Origin: Chloroflexota bacterium
Lineage (GTDB): Bacteria > Chloroflexota > Anaerolineae > DTPP01
Assembly (NCBI GenBank): GCA_012514615.1
Contig: JAAYZY010000034.1
Location: 1-8,972 of the forward strand
Length of the DNA stretch: 8,972 nt
Direction: 5' to 3'
In this document: piece after piece, positions 1 through 5,560 of the stretch
How positions within the stretch are numbered: the stretch's first letter is position 1
Layout of the letters: each line of letters begins with the position of its first letter
Notes under the pieces: generated by a model
What the model was told of the DNA's origin: nothing
The model's database searches: none
Seen by the model: only the letters and a program-made list of their open reading frames with translations
Program-made: the position numbers and the translations under genes

Positions 1-404
1 AGGTAGACCGCGGCCGCCAACAGCCCGCCGGCTCGCCCCCACAGGCGCCGTCCCCAACCGTACATCCCCCAGCCCGACAGCACTGTGGCCAGGCCGAAGG
101 TCCACTTCACGGCGTCAGTGAGGGTGGCCCCCAACAGGTGGAACCCCTCAGCTACGTAGTAGGCCAGCGGCGAGTAGAGCAGGAACAGGGGGTAACCGTA
201 ACCCAGCGCACAGTCGGGGCACCAGCGGGGGATGAGCACGCCATCGCGGAACGCCTGGTCAAAGGCGTGGAGGAAGAAGAGGGTGTGCCGAGCGTCGTGG
301 GCCTCCAAGAAGAAGCCCGGCGCCAACAGCGGGGCCCAGGCGAAGACCGAGAGGCCCAGCACGGCCAGCCAACCGGGGTCCAGACGCCGCCACGGCGCGC
401 TCAT
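1..404 (-). CDS. PTPS_related/GT-C-like polytopic membrane protein, N-terminal part (runs off left edge)
   Basis: Reading leftward from ATG at 404-402, the frame stays open for 134 codons to the window edge, so only the N-terminus is present. It closely resembles the N-terminus of the next gene upstream (401-2245). Shared blocks are AHDARH at residues 35-40, a G-V-L-x-P-R-W block ending at residue 61, LGYGYP at 67-72, EGFHLLGA at 86-93 and MYGWGRRLWG at 114-123. These fit the family annotated as 6-pyruvoyl-tetrahydropterin synthase-related membrane proteins (PF10131), which look like GT-C glycosyltransferases; the His-Asp in the first extracytoplasmic loop is the likely metal or sugar-donor site (inference). 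A hydrophobic segment at about 12-28 should be the first membrane helix. The start codon overlaps the upstream stop in an ATGA arrangement, with only a weak purine stretch before it, which suggests translational coupling. The specific substrate is unknown. Confidence 0.86.
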   Translation of the reverse strand, partial: MSAPWRRLDPGWLAVLGLSVFAWAPLLAPGFFLEAHDARHTLFFLHAFDQAFRDGVLIPRWCPDCALGYGYPLFLLYSPLAYYVAEGFHLLGATLTDAVKWTFGLATVLSGWGMYGWGRRLWGRAGGLLAAAVY

Positions 405-2245
405 GGCGTCCGCCTGCGCCGCAGCAGCGCCCGGGCGGCCCAGAGCCCCAGGCCAACGGCCAGCGACAGGCCGGACACCGCCTGCCCCAGGCGACGCACC
501 GGCGTGTCCTCGTAGCGCAAGAGCAAGATGTGCTCCCCGGCCGGCACCGGCACCGCCATGCGCCCCTCCACCCCCACGGTGCGGATCGGCGCCTCGTGCA
601 ACACCTCTTCGGTCTCTTCATCCAGAATGTAGGCGCGCCAACCGGGGTAGTAGAAACGGTAGAAGACCACCTCCCGCCCCTCGTCGGCCGCGTAGACCCA
701 CGCCTTCTCGTGGATGCTGCTCATCTCCAGGGAATGGATGCCCATCACCCCGCCCGACGGCACGGCGGTGTAGTCCACCAGGGTGGTCACCTCCTGGCCA
801 GCGATCCAGAGGTCGGCCATGGGCGACCAGGTGGGGATCTCCTCCACCCAGGCGGTGGCGCCGGTCATCTCGTCGGCCGACTGCTGGAAGCGCATCAGCG
901 CCGCCAGCGAGACCGGCCCCTCCTTCGGCTCCTGGATCTCGGCTTGGAGGTAGGGGTAGCTGCCCATGAGCAGCAGCAGACCCAGCAGCACCGTCAGCGG
1001 CAGGCGCTGCACCTTGGGCAGGTTGGCGCGGCTGAGGACGCTGCCGGCCAGCAGGGCCAGGGCCGGCGCGAGGAGGGTCTGGTAGCGCCAGGGGAACTGG
1101 GCAAAGCGCACCGGGCTCAGGGCCTCCCACAGGGAGGCCGAGGCCTCGGTCATGAGGAAGGCTGACCCGGCCACCACCGCAGCGAAGAAGAGGGCCTGCC
1201 CGCGGCGCCGGCCTCCCCGCAGCGACACCACCAGGCCCATCACCCCCAGCACCAGCGGCGCGACGCCCATCTGGAAGCTCACCTCGTCGTCCGGGCCGGG
1301 CACGCTGGCGCCGAACTCCCAGTAGGGGCCCAAGAGCTGGAACGGGTAGATGAAGTCGTCGCGGTAGTCGTAGCGGCCAGCGTACCACTGATCGGTGCGG
1401 ATGTACCCGTACTCTGTAGCCGCCGGCAGGGCGAAGACCGCGCTCAAGCCCAGCCCCAGGCAGAGCCCCACCAGCGGCGCGGCCGACGCGTGCAGCAGGT
1501 GGCCCAGCAGGGCTCCAAGCGATTCCCGCGTCCAGCTGCGCCAAGGCTGCTCCCTAACGACCCGCGTCAGCACCAGCCCCGCCAGATAGAGGCCCAAGAT
1601 CGGGGCGAACATCAGGGCGATGACGTTGCTGGTGAGCATCAGCGCGGCGAAGGCGGCTGCCGACCACAGCACAGCGCCCAGGCGCGGGCGCGCCACCGAC
1701 TCGTAGAAGCCCCAGAAGACCAGCGGCAGGAAGGCGAAGCTGAGCGATTCCGGCAGAGCCGCCCGCACGTAGGTGTCGAACAGGTGGTAGGGGGCGTAGG
1801 TGTAGGCCAGGCTGGCGACGGCCCCGCCGGCTGGCCCCCACAGCCGACGCCCAAAGCCATACATGGTGACGGCCGAGAGCACGAAGCCCAGGCCAAAGAC
1901 CAGCTTCACCGAGAGGACGAAGTCCGCCCCCAGCAGGTGGAACGCTTCGCCGATCATGGTGGCCAGGGGGCCGTAGATGTTGAAGAACGGGTAGCCGTAG
2001 CCAAAGCAGAAGTGCGGCGACCAGCGGGGCCACAGGACGCCCTCCTGGAACACCCAATCCCACTCGAACAGGAAGTAGACGTGGTGTCGGGCATCGTGCG
2101 CACCCCAGAAGTAGCCCGGCTGCAGCAGTGGCCCCACGGCGAAGAAGCCCAGCAGCACCGCCAGCCACAGGTAGGGGTCGCGCCACCAGCCAAGCCGCGC
2201 CGGGCCCACGATGGCGTTGGGGCGTGGTTCCAGGTCAGGGCACAT
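401..2245 (-). CDS. PTPS_related/YfhO-like polytopic membrane protein, probable GT-C-type glycosyltransferase
   Basis: A 614-residue integral membrane protein with about a dozen hydrophobic segments. Family-typical blocks in order are AHDARH (49-54), GVLWPRW (69-75), FGYGYPFF (81-88), YVRAALPES (159-167), [11 protein letters not shown] (272-282) and [10 protein letters not shown] (381-390). The conserved FPWR near the late helices and the early HD with GYGYP are what I associate with PF10131 membrane proteins. After a helix at about 415-432, a soluble part (about 440-585) ends in [15 protein letters not shown] and VPAGEH, the beta-sandwich tail seen in YfhO-like proteins; a last helix (about 587-604) and an Arg-rich cytoplasmic end (RRRRR) follow. 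The likely role is transfer of a lipid-linked sugar to an envelope glycan or lipid outside the membrane; this is inferred from fold class, and no substrate can be named. ATG at 2245 overlaps the upstream gene by 11 bases. The Shine-Dalgarno sequence is weak, so coupling is likely; a GTG at codon 13 is a less likely start. Confidence 0.93.
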   Translation of the reverse strand: MCPDLEPRPNAIVGPARLGWWRDPYLWLAVLLGFFAVGPLLQPGYFWGAHDARHHVYFLFEWDWVFQEGVLWPRWSPHFCFGYGYPFFNIYGPLATMIGEAFHLLGADFVLSVKLVFGLGFVLSAVTMYGFGRRLWGPAGGAVASLAYTYAPYHLFDTYVRAALPESLSFAFLPLVFWGFYESVARPRLGAVLWSAAAFAALMLTSNVIALMFAPILGLYLAGLVLTRVVREQPWRSWTRESLGALLGHLLHASAAPLVGLCLGLGLSAVFALPAATEYGYIRTDQWYAGRYDYRDDFIYPFQLLGPYWEFGASVPGPDDEVSFQMGVAPLVLGVMGLVVSLRGGRRRGQALFFAAVVAGSAFLMTEASASLWEALSPVRFAQFPWRYQTLLAPALALLAGSVLSRANLPKVQRLPLTVLLGLLLLMGSYPYLQAEIQEPKEGPVSLAALMRFQQSADEMTGATAWVEEIPTWSPMADLWIAGQEVTTLVDYTAVPSGGVMGIHSLEMSSIHEKAWVYAADEGREVVFYRFYYPGWRAYILDEETEEVLHEAPIRTVGVEGRMAVPVPAGEHILLLRYEDTPVRRLGQAVSGLSLAVGLGLWAARALLRRRRTP

Positions 2246-3680
2246 CGATCCACACTCGATGGTCAGGCTCGCCGGGCAGCGCGTGCTGCGTCAGCGGCAG
2301 GCGTTCCAGGGTGTCAGGGGCGTACCAGCCCACGGCCAGGCGCAGCGCCTCGCCCGCGGCCGGCGCACTCAGTTGTAGCGCGCTCTCCTCCACCACCAGA
2401 GCCCCTGGCGCCCACTGGGCGGTGGGCAGCAGGGCGTCTCGCTGGCCGCGCATCTCCCCCGTCTCGCCCACCAGGTGCAAGAACAGGGTGTAGTCGCTCT
2501 CGGCGGGGTGGCCCCAGACCTGCCAACGCAGGGTTACCGCCAGGCCCTCGTCTGCCAGTTCCGCCCCCAGCAGGGCCAGGCCGGCTCCCCCGGGCGTCTC
2601 CCATACCGCCAGCGGCGCCCGGCCGGGGTCCTGGCTGGTCCAGGTGGGGGTGAGGAGCGGGGTGGCTGCCAAGACGATGAGCGCGGCCAGGGCGGCTTGG
2701 GCCTCCAGACGGTGTAGGGCTGGCTGGGCCGACACCAGGCTGGCGACCAAGGGTGGCACGGCCAGGGCCGTGAGGGCCAGCGGGGTGGGGTGGTCGCCGG
2801 CTGGCCAGACCAGCGCGCCCAGGCAGCCGGCCGCAAACGCCGCCAGCCAGAGCGCCGTCTCAGGCATCCAACGCTGGCCCGGGGCCAGGCCCAGGACAGT
2901 GGCGAACGCTGCCAGGGCCACAAGGCCCAGGGTCCAGGGTGTGCTGTTGGTCAGCAGGGCGTGGAAGGGGATCACTGCCTCCGGCGGTGGGAGCATAGCC
3001 TCGGGGCCCCAGGCCGCGAGGCCAACGGCCAGCGCCCCGGCGCAGACCCCCCAAACACCCCAGCGGGCCGCGCCTCCCTGGGGCCGCAGGCCGGCCAAAG
3101 CGGCCAGCAGCCCGACCAGCCACGGCAGCAGCGCCGGCGCCGTCCAGCCCAGCAGGGCCAGCCCCGCCGCCAGAGCCGCCGGCGCGAGCCAGCCCCGCCG
3201 CTCCAGCGCCCAAAGCAACCACGGCAAGAGGCCCAGCGCGGCGGCCTCGGTCACGGCCCCGCGGACGTAGACTGCGTTCAGGGAGTAGGGCAGGTAGAGG
3301 TAGGTCAGGGCCCCCACCAGCGCCGCCGGACGGCCCCAGCGCCCCCGCAGGGCGGCGTAGGCCCCCAAGCCGCCCATCAGCAGCGCCGCCCCCCACACCC
3401 AGCGCAGCGAAGCCAGCAGCGGCACTCCCAAGCGCACCAAGAGGCTACCCATGAGGTAGGGCAGCGCGCCCTCAACCCGGCCCAAGGCTGCCAGCGGCTG
3501 ACCGGTAGCCAGGTCTTGCACAGCATAGAGCGGCGCGAAGCCGGCCCACACCTGGGGGAACCCCGGGTAGGTGAGGGGCGCTAGGGCGAAGAGGCTCAGA
3601 GAGAGGAGCAGCAGCCAACGGCCATCCAGCCCCTTCCCTCTACCGGGCCGCCCGCCCGCCGCCGGGCTGGTCTGCGTCAA
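2235..3680 (-). CDS. Polytopic membrane protein related to the two downstream genes, His-Asp motif lost, C-terminal beta domain
   Basis: From the chosen TTG at 3680 the product is 481 residues ([10 protein letters not shown]...). The frame is open up to 3857, but that extension is Arg/Gly-rich and overlaps the well-defined HD gene, so I start just after that gene's stop (two-base gap). About ten hydrophobic helices follow, beginning at about residue 22. Alignment by eye with the downstream relatives keeps [17 protein letters not shown] (about 125-141) and a following TE, matching [13 protein letters not shown] plus PE in the neighbour. At the first loop, however, [13 protein letters not shown] replaces [12 protein letters not shown], so His and Asp are gone, and GYGYP is not recognisable. 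The soluble tail (about 368-481) carries [44 protein letters not shown] and [14 protein letters not shown], a beta domain common at the C-terminus of Chloroflexota membrane glycosyltransferases (recalled, not searched). It may be a non-catalytic partner or a divergent enzyme. Confidence 0.87.
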   Translation of the reverse strand: MTQTSPAAGGRPGRGKGLDGRWLLLLSLSLFALAPLTYPGFPQVWAGFAPLYAVQDLATGQPLAALGRVEGALPYLMGSLLVRLGVPLLASLRWVWGAALLMGGLGAYAALRGRWGRPAALVGALTYLYLPYSLNAVYVRGAVTEAAALGLLPWLLWALERRGWLAPAALAAGLALLGWTAPALLPWLVGLLAALAGLRPQGGAARWGVWGVCAGALAVGLAAWGPEAMLPPPEAVIPFHALLTNSTPWTLGLVALAAFATVLGLAPGQRWMPETALWLAAFAAGCLGALVWPAGDHPTPLALTALAVPPLVASLVSAQPALHRLEAQAALAALIVLAATPLLTPTWTSQDPGRAPLAVWETPGGAGLALLGAELADEGLAVTLRWQVWGHPAESDYTLFLHLVGETGEMRGQRDALLPTAQWAPGALVVEESALQLSAPAAGEALRLAVGWYAPDTLERLPLTQHALPGEPDHRVWIDVP

Positions 3681-3682
3681 GC

Positions 3683-4276
3683 TCAGGCCCCCGACGCGCC
3701 TTGGGCCAGCCGGCCGTCCAGCTCCAGCTCGGCTGCGGCTCCCTGCATCGCTTCCAGGACGGTCCCCACGTGTTCCCACAGGTCCAGCCCCAGCAGCGCC
3801 GCGCCTTCTTCCACATCGCCGCGGTTCACGCCACGGGCGAAGGCGCCGTCTTTCCACTTGTTCTTCACCGACTTGACCTTGACATCGCGGATATCTTTGC
3901 TCGGCCGCACCAAGGCCACCGCGGCCACCAAGCCGGTCAGCTCATCCACGGCGAAGAGCGTCTGCTTGAGCAGGGTGTCGCGGGGGATGCCGGCGTAGTC
4001 GGCGTGCGAGCCCACCGCACCCACCATCTCCTCCGGCCAGCCGCGCTCCCGCAGGATTGCCATCCCACGGAAGGGGTGGTCTTCGGCCGTGGGGTAGCGT
4101 TCGTAGTCGAAGTCGTGGATCAGGCCCACAACGCCCCACAGCTCCTCGTCTTCACCAAACTTGCGGGCGTAGGCGCGCATGGCCACCTCCACCCCCAGGG
4201 CATGCTTCAGCAGTTGGGGCGATTGGGTGAACTCGGTGAGCAGGGCCCAGGCTTCTTCGCGAGTCTTTGCCGCCAT
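3683..4276 (-). CDS. HD-superfamily predicted hydrolase (COG2316/HDIG type)
   Basis: A 197-residue soluble protein with the full HD-domain metal ligand pattern: H25 (LLKHALGVE), H54-D55 ([11 protein letters not shown]), H67 (EDHPFRG), H91 (GSHADY) and D111 (FAVDELTG). The spacing and the [12 protein letters not shown] and HPFRG blocks match the small predicted HD hydrolases of COG2316. HD proteins of this size usually act as metal-dependent phosphohydrolases on nucleotides or related phosphoesters; the true substrate of this family is not established. No signal peptide or membrane helix, so it is cytosolic. The ATG at 4276 is fixed by a perfect AAGGAG ten bases upstream and a strong promoter at 4318-4346. 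It is the first gene of the leftward operon; the next gene starts two bases after its TGA. The last roughly 30 residues are an Ala/Glu-rich helix with a low-complexity end (LAQGASGA). A general nucleotide-housekeeping role may be unrelated to the membrane genes that follow. Confidence 0.95.
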   Translation of the reverse strand: MAAKTREEAWALLTEFTQSPQLLKHALGVEVAMRAYARKFGEDEELWGVVGLIHDFDYERYPTAEDHPFRGMAILRERGWPEEMVGAVGSHADYAGIPRDTLLKQTLFAVDELTGLVAAVALVRPSKDIRDVKVKSVKNKWKDGAFARGVNRGDVEEGAALLGLDLWEHVGTVLEAMQGAAAELELDGRLAQGASGA

Positions 4277-4286
4277 TTCGTTCGCA

Positions 4287-4292
4287 CTCCTT
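4287..4292 (-). promoter_or_regulatory. Shine-Dalgarno of the HD hydrolase gene
   Basis: On the minus strand this reads AAGGAG, a full match to the anti-Shine-Dalgarno core, ten bases before the ATG at 4276. It is much stronger than the initiation sites of the three downstream membrane genes, which fits coupled translation of those genes. Confidence 0.88.
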
Positions 4293-4311
4293 GTGGCTGG
4301 TTGGCAGTGTA

Positions 4312-4328
4312 GGGGGCATTATACACCG
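4312..4328 (-). repeat. 17-base -10 element, leftward copy
   Basis: Reads CGGTGTATAATGCCCCC on the minus strand. It matches the rightward copy at 4583-4599 in 16 of 17 bases, and both are followed by ACAC close downstream. It contains the -10 box of the leftward promoter and a C-run at the likely transcription start. Confidence 0.8.
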
Positions 4329-4346
4329 GTTTGCCCAGGGGCTCAA
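4318..4346 (-). promoter_or_regulatory. Sigma-70-type promoter of the leftward operon
   Basis: On the minus strand, a perfect -10 TATAAT (4323-4318) lies exactly 17 bases after TTGAGC (4346-4341; four of six match TTGACA). Transcription should begin near 4311, giving a leader of about 35 bases with the Shine-Dalgarno in its second half. It should drive the HD gene and the three membrane genes together, since I find no other promoter or terminator between them. Confidence 0.82.
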
Positions 4347-4350
4347 CCGG
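4326..4350. promoter_or_regulatory. Interrupted dyad overlapping the -35 and spacer of the leftward promoter
   Basis: Outer arms CCGGTT (4326-4331) and AACCGG (4345-4350) are perfect inverted repeats. Inside them, GCCC (4333-4336) and GGGC (4339-4342) also pair, with a one-base versus two-base offset. The dyad covers the whole -35 hexamer and most of the spacer, where a repressor would block polymerase. The operator role is an inference; no regulator gene is in the window. Confidence 0.45.
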
Positions 4351-4488
4351 CGGGCGTGCGACGAAGGCGCGCGCCCGGCCGCGCAAGCCGGCCTCCTGTT
4401 CCTTCCTTGGGCGACGGCGGTCCATCCCCAGAGCCGAAGACAAGATGGGCCCCCACCCCCCAAGAACACTGCGGGGGCAAGCTTCCGC

Positions 4489-4513
4489 GGGGGCGACAGG
4501 GCTGTGGGCGTGG
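4489..4513 (+). repeat. 25-base direct repeat, copy 1
   Basis: The core GCGACAGGGCTGTGGGCGTG (from 4493) matches copy 2 at 4548-4572 with three mismatches over 25 bases. The copies start 59 bases apart. Here the inner dyad is imperfect (ACAGGGCTGT). Confidence 0.65.
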
Positions 4514-4547
4514 GGAATGAGCCGGGTGTGGTGGCCCCCGCGAGGAT

Positions 4548-4572
4548 GGGAGCGACAGCGCTGTTGGCGTGG
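4548..4572 (+). repeat. 25-base direct repeat, copy 2, with perfect palindrome at the rightward -35
   Basis: Core GCGACAGCGCTGTTGGCGTG (from 4552). It contains the perfect 10-base palindrome ACAGCGCTGT at 4555-4564, which abuts the proposed -35 TTGGCG (4564-4569). The position suits an operator, with copy 1 as an upstream second site; this is an inference. Confidence 0.6.
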
Positions 4573-4593
4573 CGGGTGCCGTCGGTGTATAAT
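4564..4593 (+). promoter_or_regulatory. Sigma-70-type promoter of the rightward unit
   Basis: A perfect TATAAT at 4588-4593 is preceded by TTGGCG at 4564-4569 (four of six match TTGACA) with an 18-base spacer. The expected start near 4600 gives a short leader of about 23 bases before the TTG start at 4623. Confidence 0.75.
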
Positions 4594-4599
4594 CCCCCC
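4583..4599 (+). repeat. 17-base -10 element, rightward copy
   Basis: Reads CGGTGTATAATCCCCCC on the plus strand, one mismatch from the leftward copy at 4312-4328. The two copies form an inverted pair 254 bases apart and lie at equivalent positions in the two promoters, so a shared promoter or regulator-binding sequence is likelier than chance. Confidence 0.8.
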
Positions 4600-4612
4600 A
4601 CACCCTTTGCCT

Positions 4613-4618
4613 GGAGAG
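4613..4618 (+). promoter_or_regulatory. Shine-Dalgarno that fixes the TTG start at 4623
   Basis: GGAGAG lies just before the TTG, with six bases between GGAG and the codon. No ATG or GTG in frame fits as well, and the promoter places this site within the short leader. Confidence 0.8.
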
Positions 4619-4622
4619 CACG

Positions 4623-5474
4623 TTGGCCACAGATCCTGCGCCCCCATCCCCACGGCAGCCCCAGCTCCCTGCACCGAACGTTTGGGCGCGCCTGGGCCGC
4701 CGGCGGGCCGTTGCGCTGGCGGCGGCTGTGGCCGTCGTCGTCCTCACCAGCCTGTGGACGCCGGCCGTCCTGCGGGCCGCCCTGCACGCGGTGGGCTACG
4801 CCGTCTGCCATCAGATTGCCGACCACTCGTTCTTCGTGGGCGGCTGGCAACTGCCCCTGTGCGCCCGCTGCACCGGCACCTTCCTGGGGGCCACCCTCAG
4901 CCTTGCGCTGCTCTGGTGGCGTGGACGACTGCGGGCTGGCAACCTGCCGCCGGCCCATGTCCTGGCGGCGCTGACGTTGTTCATCTTCGCCTGGGCCTTC
5001 GATGGCCTCAACTCCTACCTGTCTTCCATTCTGGGGATCTTCACCCTCTACCCGCCGCATAACCTGCTGCGCCTGGTCACTGGCCTGGGCAACGGCATCG
5101 CCCTGACTCACCTGGCCATGCCGGTCTTCGCCCTCACGGTCTGGGCTCAGCCTGCGGCCGATCGCTCTCTGCGGGGCGCGCCAGAGCTGGCGGTGACGCT
5201 GGCCGTGGCTGCCGCGGCTGGCTGCCTGGTGGCCTGGGCGCCGCGGGCGCTCTTTGGCCCGCTGGCTTTGGGCAGCGCCTTGGGCGCGGTGGCGCTGCTG
5301 ACGGTGGTGAACACGGTCATCGTGGTGGTGGTCGCCGGTCGGGAGGCCAAGGCTGCTGCCTGGCGGGACCTGCTGCTGCCGCTGGCGGCCGGGCTGCTGC
5401 TCACCGCGGCGGAGATCGGCGGCATCAACCTGGCCAGGGGCTGGCTGTCGCTTCGTCTGGGCCTGCCCATCTAG
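4623..5474 (+). CDS. DUF2085 family membrane protein
   Basis: A 283-residue integral membrane protein starting with TTG. The diagnostic DUF2085 (PF09858) block is complete: VCHQIADHSFFVGGWQLPLC (61-80) continuing directly to ARCTGTFLGA (81-90). It supplies C62-H63-Q64, H68, C80 and C83, a Cys/His set that could bind a metal or form a redox pair. A second conserved stretch is FAWAFDGLNSYLS (122-134) with LYPPHNLLRLVTGLGNGIAL (142-161). Hydrophobic segments lie at about 29-50, 84-98, 111-128, 152-175, 187-205, 212-238 and 249-271. The N-terminus (1-28) is Pro/Ala-rich with Arg residues just before the first helix, so it should be cytoplasmic. The function of DUF2085 is unknown. It has its own promoter and may be cotranscribed with the next gene, since the 86-base gap contains no obvious terminator. 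Confidence 0.93.
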   Translation: MATDPAPPSPRQPQLPAPNVWARLGRRRAVALAAAVAVVVLTSLWTPAVLRAALHAVGYAVCHQIADHSFFVGGWQLPLCARCTGTFLGATLSLALLWWRGRLRAGNLPPAHVLAALTLFIFAWAFDGLNSYLSSILGIFTLYPPHNLLRLVTGLGNGIALTHLAMPVFALTVWAQPAADRSLRGAPELAVTLAVAAAAGCLVAWAPRALFGPLALGSALGAVALLTVVNTVIVVVVAGREAKAAAWRDLLLPLAAGLLLTAAEIGGINLARGWLSLRLGLPI

Positions 5475-5503
5475 CGGCTTGGGACGAATGGTACAGTTCT
5501 TGC

Positions 5504-5517
5504 ACCCCATCTGGGGT
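5504..5517 (+). other. Small hairpin in the 86-base gap before the long gene
   Basis: ACCCC (5504-5508), loop ATCT and GGGGT (5513-5517) form a five-pair stem. No T-run follows, so it is a poor intrinsic terminator; it could attenuate or stabilise a readthrough transcript. GTAC at 5491-5494 and GTAC at 5516-5519 could pair outside it only if the inner stem's last pair opens. Confidence 0.35.
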
Positions 5518-5560
5518 ACGCCCTGAGATGTCCGGGGGCCAAACACCAAGGGGGTAAGCC

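Larger units (their letters stand above)
4277..4622. other. Divergent intergenic control region
   Basis: This 346-base stretch has no convincing gene. It holds two outward-facing promoters (4318-4346 leftward, 4564-4593 rightward), a nearly identical 17-base element at each -10 (4312-4328 and 4583-4599), a dyad at 4326-4350, and a 25-base direct repeat (4489-4513 and 4548-4572). The centre (about 4351-4488) is GC-rich with C- and G-runs and shows no further structure I can defend. Open frames crossing it use unlikely Arg/Pro-rich composition. Confidence 0.75.

Noticed and set aside
138..969. Plus-strand frames in the first kilobase
   Set aside because: They lie opposite the two paralogous membrane genes, whose minus-strand translations align with each other; the plus-strand products are low-complexity Arg/Pro.
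3681..3857. Upstream extension of the first membrane gene to the ATG at 3857
   Set aside because: The 59 extra residues are Arg/Gly-rich and lie in another frame of the HD gene, whose C-terminus is normal for its family; the membrane-like sequence only begins after 3680.
5504..5517. Rho-independent terminator after the DUF2085 gene
   Set aside because: The stem is only five pairs and no T-run follows.
5475..5560. A separate promoter for the long gene
   Set aside because: TTGCAC at 5500-5505 has no acceptable -10 at 16-18 bases; the GC-rich gap offers no TATAAT-like hexamer.
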